This document shows, piece after piece, positions 53,818 through 64,000 of a stretch of 64,000 nucleotides of DNA. Origin of the DNA: Macrotrachela quadricornifera (lineage: Eukaryota > Rotifera > Eurotatoria > Philodinida > Philodinidae); assembly GCA_022393335.1 (NCBI GenBank), contig JAJEKB010001195.1, positions 1 to 64,000 of the forward strand. The letters are read 5' to 3'. Made by a program: the position numbers and the translations under genes. Each line of letters begins with the position of its first letter. The first letter of the stretch is position 1. The notes beneath the pieces were generated by a model. It ran no database searches. It was not told where the DNA came from and saw nothing but the letters and a program-made list of their open reading frames with translations.

Positions 53818-56194
53818 ATGAGTATTCGACGTAAAAATACTATTCCATGTGGCTCAAATCTATCTCATTCTCGTGCATCAGTAGTATCACTTTATTCAGC
53901 AACACTTGATCCACATGATGAAGATGATCGATATAAATTTTCTCGATGGTTTCCAAGAAAATTTATTCATAAAAATGTAATATATCATATTCTTGAACGA
54001 CAAGAAGGTCGAGATACACTTGTTTATCATTTATTTGTATTTGCTTTAACTCTTATATCTCTTGTATTTGGTTCAATATCTACTATTGATGAATGGCGAC
54101 CAGTATTAGATAGACCATTATATTATGGTGAATTAACTTTAGGTATATTTTTTGCTTGTGAATTATTATTACGTATATGGTCGGCTGGTTGTCTTTCACA
54201 ATATCGAACATGGATTGGTCGTTTAATGTTTATAACACGACCAGTTATTCTACTTGATATATTAACTTTATTAGGATTTACATTATCATTAGCTACAGGT
54301 ATAGAAACAAAAGAATTTCCATCATTAACATTAAAATTTTTACCACCTTTACAAATGATTCGATTTTTACGTGTTGATAGACAATTATCATCATGGAGAA
54401 TTTTAAAAGGTATTATTATAACACATCGACAAGAGCTTACTGTTACATTAGTTATTGCATTCATGTTTCTTATTACTGGTTCTTATCTTGTTTATATTGC
54501 TGAAACACCTATTAATCCTAATTTAAATACAGGACCATTTCGATCAGTAGCTGATACTATGTGGTTTTCAATTATCACGGTAATATTTATTCGAAAGATA
54601 GAAAATAAATTTTTCCTACATACTTCATTAGTTACTTGTTTTTTTCTTTAATTCAATTTTTCAGACATGTATGTTAAATATATGAAGATAGTTTTTCTTT
54701 ATTTTATATAGTCTATTTATACAGGTATTTTGTAAAATTATATCTCGTCTTTTGATAATATTCAAATATAATCTGTTGTAAAACATTTTTATGATTTGAA
54801 TATTTGAAAAGAAAAGTATTTACATAGTATTTTGTAGACATGATTTATAGGCATTCGAATCAATCTATTCGATATGTCAAATAGTAGTAAGAAAGAAGAA
54901 ATAAAAATGTTTTTGTTGTCTATCTAAGTGAGAATATATTAAATTTTGTAAAACAAAAAGAAAGCAAACAAATACTAAAGACATATAAAACATAATAAAA
55001 AAAAAAGAATTAATTCTGTTATTTGGTTTTTATTTAAAATGTTATATTAGATAAATAATAAATAATTTAATTGTAATAAAATCAATACTGATATGATAAT
55101 ATCTTTTTTTAAAACTATTTTCTATTTAAAAATTAGAGTTTTCACAATTTCTATAATCATTTTAAAAAGAAATAAACTAGAAAATTTCAGATTTTAATTT
55201 AAAAAAACAACAACAAATAATAGCTTATTTGAAACTAAAGTACTAAACTACGAAATTGCAATGTATTGAATAGATCTAAACATATGTTAATCTTCACACT
55301 AAAATAAAATCTAATCAAATTTAATTTCTTTTCTAAAAAATTCATATAGATGACAACAATTGGTTTTGGTGATCTTTATCCAACAACATATATTGCTAAA
55401 ATGATAACATCAACAATTTGTTTTCTTGGTGTTGCATTTTGGTGTTTACCAACCGGTATTATCGGAAGTGTATGTAAAACTTAAGCATTTTCTTTTTTCT
55501 TCATATACTTTTTTTTAATTTTAAGGGTCTTGCTATAAAAGTTCAAGAACAAAAACGTGATGAAGCATTAAGTCGTTTAGTACCTGCTGCTGCAAGTGTT
55601 ATACGTAATTGGTGGCGTCTTCGATGTACTTATTATGGTGATCGTTTTATATCAACATGGAGAATTTATAAATTAAGTCAACGTCGTATTCATCTTTTTT
55701 CATCAACAAAATATGATTCTAATCCAGTATCACCTATAAATTTATTTACAACAGATAATATACGTTCAGAAACAGATTCATTTCGATATAATACAACATC
55801 ACATAGAAAATCAAATCATATACGACGAAAATCCATAACAAGTATTGAAGATTTACCAAGACGATATTTAATAGCAATAAAAATAATTCGTATATTAAAA
55901 TATTCTGTTGCTTGTAAAAAATTTCAAGAAGCAAAACGACCAATTGATATAAAAGATGTTGTTAAAGAAAATACTCAAATGAATAATCGTTTATCAAGTA
56001 TGTTAAATGATGTTCAACGTCGTTTAGATTTAGCATTAGGTACAACAAAATCAGCATCATATCTATCTGATGAACAAAAACGACAATTAAGTTTAAGTGC
56101 TCGTATTGAAAAAATTGAAGAACTAACAAATCAATTTGAAACAAAATTAACATATTTAGAACAATTAGCATTAGGATTAGTTGAAAATACATAA
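53818..56194 (+). CDS. KCNQ: Kv7/KCNQ-like voltage-gated potassium channel, 516 aa
   Basis: KCNQ channels are tetrameric six-TM K+ channels setting membrane excitability. Three exons: 53818-54579, 55350-55469 and 55526-56194; the 770-bp intron lies between pore helix and filter. Family marks: FVFALTLISLVFGSISTI (S1), ELLLRIWSAGCLSQYRTW (S2-S3), the S4-S5 run VDRQLSSWRILKGIIITHRQ, S6 FWCLPTGIIGSGLAIKVQEQ (vertebrates PAG), the calmodulin-binding PAAASVIRNWWRLRC and a C-terminal coiled coil with KIEELTNQFETKL. Two oddities: the selectivity filter reads TTIGFGD instead of TTIGYGD, and S4 (KFLPPLQMIRFLRVDRQ) has two prolines and appears to lack the second gating arginine. The frame is intact, so it is probably a working but modified channel. 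Confidence 0.9.
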
Positions 56195-56264
56195 GAAAAA
56201 AAGAAAAAGAAGAAAAAATTCTTTTTTTTTTTGTAAAAATTCTTTCTTAAAATAAATATTGTAT

Positions 56265-56819
56265 TTAACCCGCTGAATGAGGTCGTATAACATTAGTTGA
56301 TGTAATTGATTTATTAATTGGAACTGATGGAATAAATTCCGATTTTTTTATATTTAAATTTAATTCCCAATTTGTATTATATAAATCTGGTGTTGATAAT
56401 TGTATAACTGAAGATTCTAATTTAGATTTTTTTGGAATATATGATGGTATAAATTGTTTTTGTCTGTCTTGGTGAATTTTATTTAATTGTTCAATAATTG
56501 AAGTACGTGTACATTCTAATTGATATTGTTCTTTACGTAAAATATTTAAACGAATATTTTTTTCACGTTCATAATATTTTAATCGAACATCAAGAAGACG
56601 ATCTTCACGTTTATTTTTTGCACGAATTTCATCACTTAATTCACTATATCGTTGATGAAATAAATCACTGTTTAAATTCTATTTCAAGAAAGAAAGGAAA
56701 AAGAAATTATTATTTAAAATAAAGTCTAATCATCTTCTCTATGATAATAAATTCATTGATTGAAAAAACAAATATTAAAAATTAATCAATATTACCGGTT
56801 TTGTTCGAGATAATGCCAT
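56265..56819 (-). CDS. Small coiled-coil protein of unknown family, 145 aa
   Basis: Two exons: 56819-56796 (MALSRTKP) and 56678-56265. The frame is highly charged and alpha-helical from about residue 9 to 75 (SELSDEIRAKNKREDRLL, EREKNIRLNILRKEQYQ), then Lys/Ser/Pro-rich, and ends IRPHSAG. RPxSAG-like endings occur in several ciliary or flagellar coiled-coil proteins, but this is only a hint. I do not recognise the protein. Its stop codon is 70 bp from that of the convergent Kv7-like gene, so their 3' UTRs probably overlap. The coding call rests on codon use, a clean GT/AG junction and the uninterrupted frame. Confidence 0.72.
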
Positions 56820-58444
56820 TAATGTATCGATTTTAAATAAAAATATTTTTTCGTTACAATACTCTCAACATTTATGCACAGTTGGAGAGACAAAAACACT
56901 AAATTTTATTTCGTTTTTCTTCCTATTCCATACTGATTCATCCACAAAACATTAAAAAAAATACGAAAAGAACGGAACTAGGTTACAATTTTTTGTATTC
57001 AACTTAACGAACTTCTTCTTTTATACGTTATCACTTACTGTCAATCAATAAAGTAATTCGAGATGAATCAACTTTTTTTTTTTTTATAACAAATTCAAGT
57101 GATATGTTTTACTATCATTCATATTTAGTTCGTAACCTCTTCACTTCTTTTATTTAAATGAAAATGATCAAATAGTTATTTCAAAAACCTTTTCATTATC
57201 TGTCTTTACAAAACTATCGTACCATACTTTCATTCATTCAATTTCATATTGATGTAATTTTTATTGAAAAACATTATCTTAATTATATATATGCAAGAAT
57301 ATGCAGCACTATTTATAAAAGTCTATCAACAGGAATTACAAAATATGAATCAAATGCTAATATCAGTTTGATTTGTTTATACTTTTACCGAATACTAGTA
57401 TTTGATTCCCATCTGTCTTATATAAGAGTTATGTGAATATCATCGTTTCTGATTTATTTTTATCTTTAGTACTAAAACACTTTAAGAAGTATAACAATAA
57501 AGATATTGTATCAATTCTTTTTTAGGTAAATATTGATTTATACAATTGAGATAATTTTTGAGATACACGTATTCGTTAATAAAAACATTTTATATGATTA
57601 TTATAGAAAAGAATTTTATTGCAGATTGGGAAAAAAAAACGTATTTTATTATTCATTAGATGATAGTTACTTTATTTTAATATGTATCTTTCTATTGGTT
57701 GATAAAATCACCTGAGTTACCATAGAAGAAAAACAAATAATAAACGATCGCATTTTTTGTACAGAAGAATTTCATAGTATTTCGATTTGCTCAAACTAGG
57801 AAAAAGAAATAATCAAAGAGATTCTAGAATATTCAAATTTTTAAACTTCTAATATTAATTCTTTTAATTTTAGAAATTTAAAAAACTAATTAAAAAAGAA
57901 ATGAACTAATTAGTAAATAATTTCTTTCGAATAATTATGCTATTCATTTGATAAGTTTTGAAAATCTATATTAAAGAAAGATAAACTCGTTTTTCAAGTA
58001 AACAATATATGATCAATTTATTTAAATATATATATATATAAACAAAACGAATAATTAATAACTTACATGTAAGTAAAACTATAAAGAATTTTTTTTTTGT
58101 TATGAAAATATTTTATCTACCTTTAATATATGATCGTCTGTCATTTATGTATGTATTGAAAAACACATAAAGGTAAAATCTATTTCATAGATTAAATCTT
58201 GTTATTCTTTCTGTATAAAGATATGAAATTAATCCAAAGTATATATAAATAGTATTATATTTGCTGAAATACGAATAAAATATCGAAATATTTACTAAAA
58301 TTTTTGATTTCTACACTGCAAGAAATTCTTAACTAAAAACATAGTAAAGAAAGAAAGAAAGATATTAAATTTTCATTAAAAAACATAATAAAAAAATGAT
58401 ATCTAGATCTAAATAAAAATCATAATCGTTTTAGATAAAAATAG
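56820..58444. other. Intergenic region, no gene seen
   Basis: About 1.6 kb between the start codons of the coiled-coil gene (minus) and the EF-hand gene (plus), so both promoters lie here. AT-rich with short TA repeats; a TTTTAG acceptor-like site lies about 10 bp upstream of the EF-hand ATG. Confidence 0.5.
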
Positions 58445-59317
58445 ATGAGACGATCAAAGTCTAAAACATCATCAGCCGATTCAAAAAGTAGACGTGCATC
58501 ATCTGGTCTACGTGTTGATTGGGTACCACCACATCCAGCACTTGGAGCTCAAGTAAATTAAAATAAGAAAATTTTTAAAGTACAAAAAGAAAGATTTCTT
58601 TTGATCATAGTTATTAGCATCATTAGAAACCAATCCATTAGATGAACGAGATGTTGCTGGCACTCGTCTTTCACGTGCTGTTTATATGCATTATACTGCT
58701 CAAGAAATTCGTGATCTTAAAGAAGTATTCGATTTTTTTGATTATAAACGTCGAGGGTTTGATTTAATTTAATTTTATATAAATAATATTCGTTGGTTTT
58801 ATTTTTATTTATATTAGAAATCTTAAACCAAAAGAAATTGTTTATGCAATGAGAACATTAGGTGTTAATATAACTGTTGAACAATGTGTTGCTTATATTG
58901 AAAAAGAAAGTCGAGATACTTTGTAAGATATATAAATATATATATATATATATGTATGTATCTTTTTTTTGTTTTGTTTATAGAACACTTGATTTTGGTG
59001 AATTTCTTTTATTACTTGCCAATTATCAAAATGAAGAACAAGATGATTATGATGAATTAAATTTAGCTTTTCAATTATTTGATATTGGTAAAAATTTTTT
59101 ATTATTTAAATTTTGAATATTTTTTTATTGTTATAAAGAGGGTCGTGAATATATTGATTTAAATACTCTTCGACAAATTAGTCAACAAACAGGTTTGAAT
59201 TTAAGTGAACTTGAATTACAATCCATGTTTCAAGCAGCTGATCGTAATGGTGATGAACGTATTGATCGTCATGAATTTGTTCGAATAATGAGACAAACAA
59301 ATTTATTTTCAAGATAA
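58445..59317 (+). CDS. Centrin/calmodulin-like EF-hand protein, 213 aa
   Basis: Five exons join in frame: 58445-58552, 58611-58756, 58818-58922, 58984-59087, 59139-59317. After a basic, Ser-rich N-terminus (MRRSKSKTSSADSKSRR) come four EF-hand positions. The first (DYKRRGNLKPKE) lacks the acidic ligands, the second (TLDFGEFLLLL) keeps only its exit part, the third is shortened (FDIEGREYIDLNTL), and the fourth (DRNGDERIDRHE) is canonical with Asp at 1, 5 and 9 and Glu at 12. Spacing and the phrases AQEIRDLKEVFDFFD and VRIMRQTNLFSR recall centrins and caltractins, which act at basal bodies and centrioles. The long linker DERDVAGTRLSRAVYMHYT is unusual. Likely one calcium site only. Orthology to a named centrin is not certain. 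Confidence 0.85.
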
Positions 59318-60051
59318 AAATTATTAGATTTTATTGATATATGTCAAGAGAGAAGGAATTCGAATTTTTTTCTTTAAAATTAATATACAAATAATTTAAT
59401 TATTATTATTAATAATGAAATACATGAGGAATCATTTGATAATAATATAAAATTATTTATCGAAAAAAAAATATATCATAAAATCTCTGAGATAAAAAAA
59501 TGCTAGATCTTATCCATAAATTAATGAAGAAATAATACAAGTTATTAGTATGATAGATTTGTTTATAGATCAATATGATAGATTTGTAGATAAGAAAATT
59601 GTTTTAGTATTGATTCTGTAAGTCAATATTTAATCATAAAATCTTTTATATTGAATGAAAAACTAAATAATAATTAATATTTATTGTCTTATGATTGTCT
59701 TTCACAATCAATTTCATAATGACAAACTTAAGAAAAATCTTAATTTTATTGAAAATGGTCTGTCAATTTTCTCGTAATTAGTCAAACCAAAAATATATTT
59801 CATATGACATCTGATTAGTATGCATATCTCGATAGGAAAACTAGTTTAAATCATACACATTCTCAGATTTCTCCTTCATAGCATCATGCCTAAATAATTA
59901 CACGACATGCACTAGGAGTTTTGAATGCATGTAATGATAATTCAATATGTAACAGTTCATTTGATATTGAAATTAAATAAAAATAATATGTTTTTTGTTT
60001 TTGTTTTTTTTTTAAATATCATTAAACGAAAAAGAAAAAAAAAATATTTGT
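59318..60051. other. Intergenic region between convergent genes
   Basis: 734 bp between the stop codons of the EF-hand gene and the GPCR gene. AT-rich, with poly-T/A runs near 60000; it should contain both 3' UTRs. No RNA gene or repeat is visible. Confidence 0.5.
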
Positions 60052-61812
60052 CTACAAATCAGTAAATTTCGTATTTATTGATGTATTAACATCATCACGA
60101 AAAAGTACACGTTGTTTGCCTAATGATTCGATTGAACTCTTTTTTCCATTATCATTTATATGACGAGGTGTTATTGATGGTGTTAATGATATAGGCGTTT
60201 CAGTCGCTGCAGTATTTAATATCACAGTTGATGGCGGGAGAATTTCAACATAAGAATTTTTCATTTCAATATTTATATTATCAAGATTAAATCGATGATT
60301 AGTATTATTTTTATTAGTATTATTATTATATGGCTTAGTAATTAATTGTGTTGCAGTTGATGGTAATGGATCATGTCTAGAACGATTTATTGATGGACAT
60401 AAAAGTTGTGTAAATGCATCTCGAAATGCTCTTGACATACGACAATAAATAAAAAAATTAATTGGATATGATAATAAAACACCAAAATTAAGTAATTGAA
60501 CAGATATTTGTAAAAAATCTCTTAAAAGATTTGATTTTAATAAGTTTAATAGACCAGATATAATTAAATGAAGCGCCATTGGAATTTCAACAATTAAAAA
60601 TATCGTTACTACAATAACCTACATAAATATATATCAAAAAATAAATATAAAAAATAAACAAAAAATTTTTTTTTTCTTTTTCTTAACATACAAGCATTAA
60701 TGTAACACTTGTTTGTTCTTGTGCACGACTTTCATGAATACGTTTTTTAATAAGTTTATCTCGATTTTGTTTAGCTTCTTTCATACGTGCAACTAAAATA
60801 GCATTGAATATAACAAGTATTGTACATGGACCAACATTAATTAATAAAGCACGTAAAACAGAATAAATAGAATATAATTTACTATATCGTGGATCTTCTG
60901 AATAATCACGAACAATACATGCAGTAATATATTTTTCAGGATCTTTTAATGAACGAATTGATTTTGGATGAAATGTACCTTCAAGAAACATTGGTATGGC
61001 AACAATAAGTGCTAAAATATTCACACATGCTATTGCTTTTATTGCCATTGGTACTGTACACCATTGTTTAGCTTTTTCTGAATGACATACATATATATAT
61101 CGTTGAACAGCTAAGACAACAGTTACCTAGAATAGATAATTTAAAAAAAATATATATGTTAAATAGTAAAATAAAATTTTATTATTATTTTTTTTTTTTT
61201 TGAAAGAGATTTTTTTATCCTAATAGGATTTAATTATCTTAAATAAATAATGAAGATTGGTTTTTTTTTTAAAGGATTTATTTTAAGAATATAGATTCAG
61301 GTGATTACTTTTCCGGACCTTGATATTTTAAGAAATTTAGTAATTTTCTTGTCTAGTTAATAGCTTACTAATTATTAAAATAAAATTACGCACGAATACA
61401 TTTAACTTACCCAAATAGAACATGTATGAAACATAAACGGAAGGACTTCATAATTAATTCGATGAAACCATCCATAATTATGAGGCATATAATCGTCACA
61501 TTTTTTAAATGTGAATATATATATATATGATGGAAATGGAAATAAACCTGTTAGTGTATCATAAATTGCAATAGCAAGAAGAAGAATATTTGTTGGAGAA
61601 CGAAGTTGTTTTTGAAGTAAAACAATACCAATTAAAGAATTTAATACGGTTGAAATAATAATTATTAATGGTGCACATACACCTTGTAAAATAACATAAT
61701 ATGGTTTTGGACAATAACCAGAATAAGCAGGATATAAAGGTAAATTATTTGATGGTGAATTTATATCATCTATCTCAATTATTGATGATGTCTGATTTGA
61801 TGAAACAATCAT
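60052..61812 (-). CDS. Class A peptide GPCR, sex-peptide/myoinhibitory-peptide-receptor-like, 467 aa
   Basis: Seven-TM receptor for a neuropeptide at the plasma membrane. Three exons join in frame: 61812-61411, 61126-60692 and 60618-60052. The N-terminus has an NQT glycosylation sequon. TM1 (GVCAPLIIIISTVLNSLIGI), TM2 (SPTNILLLAIAIYDTLTGLF), TM3 (HTCSIWVTVVLAVQRYIYVC), where DRY is QRY, TM4 to TM7 follow; TM7 reads LSYPINFFIYCRMSRAFRDAF, a variant of NPxxY. IYDTLTGLFPFP, the QRYIYVCH motif and the TM7 wording recall the insect sex-peptide/MIP receptor and related FMRFamide-type receptors, from memory only. The tail is long and rich in Asn, Thr and Ser. Ligand unknown. Its gene is convergent with the EF-hand gene. 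Confidence 0.9.
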
Positions 61813-62923
61813 TGTGTCAAAGTCAAATGGAAAAAGAAAACCAATTGTATTATTATTTTTGTCGACGTCAAACCATCGTCTAGAATAATTGAAGCTTGTT
61901 AGAAAACAAAAATAAATGCAATTAATATAATAGAAAAATAAAATTTCATTTATCCATTTAAGTAGTATTTTTTTTTAAAGTGTCTATGTTATGAATATCT
62001 CAAGTCTCTTTTACTCTTGTTAACTTGTCGATTGTTTGCCAAATCGACAAACAATCATAGCTTGATCAAGTGTTATAGAAAAAAAAAATAGTCATTACTA
62101 ATATTATTCACGGACGGAAGCAAACAAATAGCATCCAATACACATGAATTTCTATCATAAAGCGAACACGAACATTGGAAATGATAGAGATTGGCAAGAG
62201 AAAATGTTCACGATAGTGTTCGGTAACATTCGACCCTTGAGGCGCTGCCTTTAACAGGAAAAGAGAGAAAAAGAATAACGAAGAGAGCGTCATCAATTAC
62301 GTCCTGTTGTAATATGGTTGATGTAGAGGAAAAAGATGGTTCAAATCATAAATCATTTTTAGACGATAACACCTCTGCCATATTCATTAATTTTTTTTTC
62401 CTTTACACTTTTATCTTATACATACGCATACACCTTGATCTTATTCCCAAAAGTTGTTGCAGCACTATATAACGATTTTGTTTTATTTTATATAACTATT
62501 CTTATATATAATAAAGAGTTGATAGGTGTAACAAATTGTCGAGTGATGAGTGAAAATGTCAGACAATATGCCCTAGTAATCTATAAAATAATTCACTGAT
62601 ATTATAGCATGCACAACAAATTAGTAGAATATGTAAAGTACGACGAAAAGAATATCTATATAAATAGATGTCAAACATGATCAGGTTGACGTAGCAAGAA
62701 AATGGAAAAAATCAGAAATTAGATGAAGAAAAAAATTGCTTTTTCTTCATCAGTTTACTCGTTTCTTTCATTGTTCAACTCGGAAAACATCATTGTTATG
62801 TATATATTTATATACTATTGACTTAGTCATCCAAGGATGCGTTAAGTTGCTGATGAGTGATAAAAATCATTGATGTGTTTTTTTTTGTTTATTTATATTG
62901 TTTAAATAAAACTAATAAAGAAA

Positions 62924-62945
62924 ATATATATATATATATATATAT
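62924..62945. repeat. (AT)n microsatellite
   Basis: About eleven AT units in intergenic DNA downstream of nothing recognised as coding. Confidence 0.95.
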
Positions 62946-63762
62946 TGCAAGTCAAGATCACTTATTCTGTATTATTAAATTTTTATGCTTTATTTTTAGA
63001 AATATGCAGATATGCGTTCATAACTACTTAAAAAATAATTTATTTAATAAAGAAAAATTAGAAGAAGAAAAAAAAGTAATGGATTCATTTATTTTTCTCT
63101 TTACTTAAATAAGGTATTATTTTTTAATAAAATAATTCATTTTCAGTTATTTTATTTACTTTATTCACACTAAAATATTCTTTATTTTCATAATTCACAC
63201 ATATTGTCAACATTTAATATTACTCTATCTGTTTTTTGTTTTGTTCCCTATTAATTACGTATATATACTCTTCAAAAAATGATTTAGAAATTCAATATTA
63301 AAAAATAAAAGAAGTAATATTTCTTTATGCTATATTTTACACATTATAGTATTACCTTTGTACTAATGTCTTATACCATTTGTATGAATATTATTATGTC
63401 AACACTGTTAATGTTCTAGACTATTTGGATCTATGATTAAGTTTAAAATATATATTAACAATATTTGTCACTTGAATCAATATAGAAGATTGTAAGAAAG
63501 AAAAAGAAATTGTGAAAGAAACATTGATTGTCATAAATTGTGTGTAGATGTGTATGAGACAAGATGATTTCTTTTTTTAAAGAAAAAATAGTGAGAAAAC
63601 ACAATTGTTAGTCAAAAACATATAAGTATCTTCCGAAAAGAATAGAAATGGTTAATTAGTTGCATAAAGAAACCACTAACTACCCACTCATTGAATAATA
63701 TTAACGACATTGATAACAGATTTTTGATAATATACACTCTTTTAGTTCTTTTTTCCACTGAT

Positions 63763-63780
63763 TATATATATATATATATA
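63763..63780. repeat. (TA)n microsatellite
   Basis: Nine TA units near the right end of the window. Confidence 0.95.
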
Positions 63781-64000
63781 GTATAACCAGTTTTCTATCA
63801 TACAACCAATTTGACATAGTACAATAAAAACAAGGAAAATACAGAGAGGAAACTATTATTGAACAAACAACAAAACAGAATGAGCTTATTTATCATGCAT
63901 GAACTAGTACAATAGAACTGCTGTGTTTATGTGTGTTTTATTTCTCGTGCTGGTTTTTTTCACATTTTCTAACAAAGCCGTACTTGCTCATAGGAGTGCA

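Larger units (their letters stand above)
61813..64000. other. Gene-free right edge
   Basis: 2.2 kb without a supported gene. Holds the GPCR promoter on the left and (AT)n repeats near 62924-62945 and 63763-63780. A minus-strand frame at 62108-62296 opens hydrophobically but has no splice partner or motif and was not accepted. Confidence 0.5.

Noticed and set aside
62108..62296. Minus-strand frame with a hydrophobic start that might be a secreted peptide
   Set aside because: No basic cleavage sites or cysteine pattern, no conserved motif and no supporting exon structure.

Overview
The window is animal nuclear DNA: very AT-rich (I estimate roughly a quarter G+C), with compact genes cut by many introns of about 50-70 bp. 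Gene content is metazoan (innexins, SLC6 transporter, Kv7-like channel, peptide GPCR, peptide-hormone precursors, kinesin light chain). A decayed ADP-ribosyltransferase-TPR gene, a fusion I recall as abundant in bdelloid rotifers, and frequent splice-acceptor-like AG just before start codons (fitting spliced-leader trans-splicing) point to a bdelloid or other rotifer. That assignment is inference. I joined exons by GT/AG signals and checked that each full model keeps one open frame to its stop.

Layout. 0.4-5.2 kb: two divergent innexins. 5.2-7.7 kb: no intact gene, but a degenerate inverted repeat and a possible coding fossil. 7.7-18.0 kb: four minus-strand genes (SLMAP-like, BTB-Kelch, RPB11, R3HDM4-like). 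19.0-20.05 kb: a caspase-fold protein with composition unlike its neighbours. 20-24.5 kb: no gene seen, then a 400-base assembly gap that cuts off the 5' part of the coatomer delta gene. 24.5-31.6 kb: ARCN1 3' end, tRNA-Ala(AGC), RAD51C-like and WDR11, the last two head to head with 157 bp between start codons. 32.1-33.2 kb: two convergent secreted peptide precursors. 33.2-43 kb: gene-poor, containing the ART-TPR pseudogene. 43-50.3 kb: SLC6 transporter, kinesin light chain, Kelch-repeat protein. 50.5-56.8 kb: MAPK15 head to head with a Kv7-like channel, then a small coiled-coil protein convergent with the channel. 58.4-61.8 kb: EF-hand protein and a peptide GPCR, convergent. 61.8-64 kb: no gene.

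How the genes relate. Most are unrelated housekeeping or neuronal genes placed close together. Three small links stand out: shared promoter intervals (innexin/innexin, RAD51C/WDR11, MAPK15/channel); two peptide precursors plus a receptor resembling the sex-peptide/myoinhibitory-peptide group on the same contig; and several proteins tied in other animals to cilia or microtubules (MAPK15, WDR11, kinesin light chain, centrin-like EF-hand). I saw no clearly new multi-gene system. The most novel candidates are the two peptide precursors and the Kv7-like channel with an altered selectivity filter and voltage sensor.
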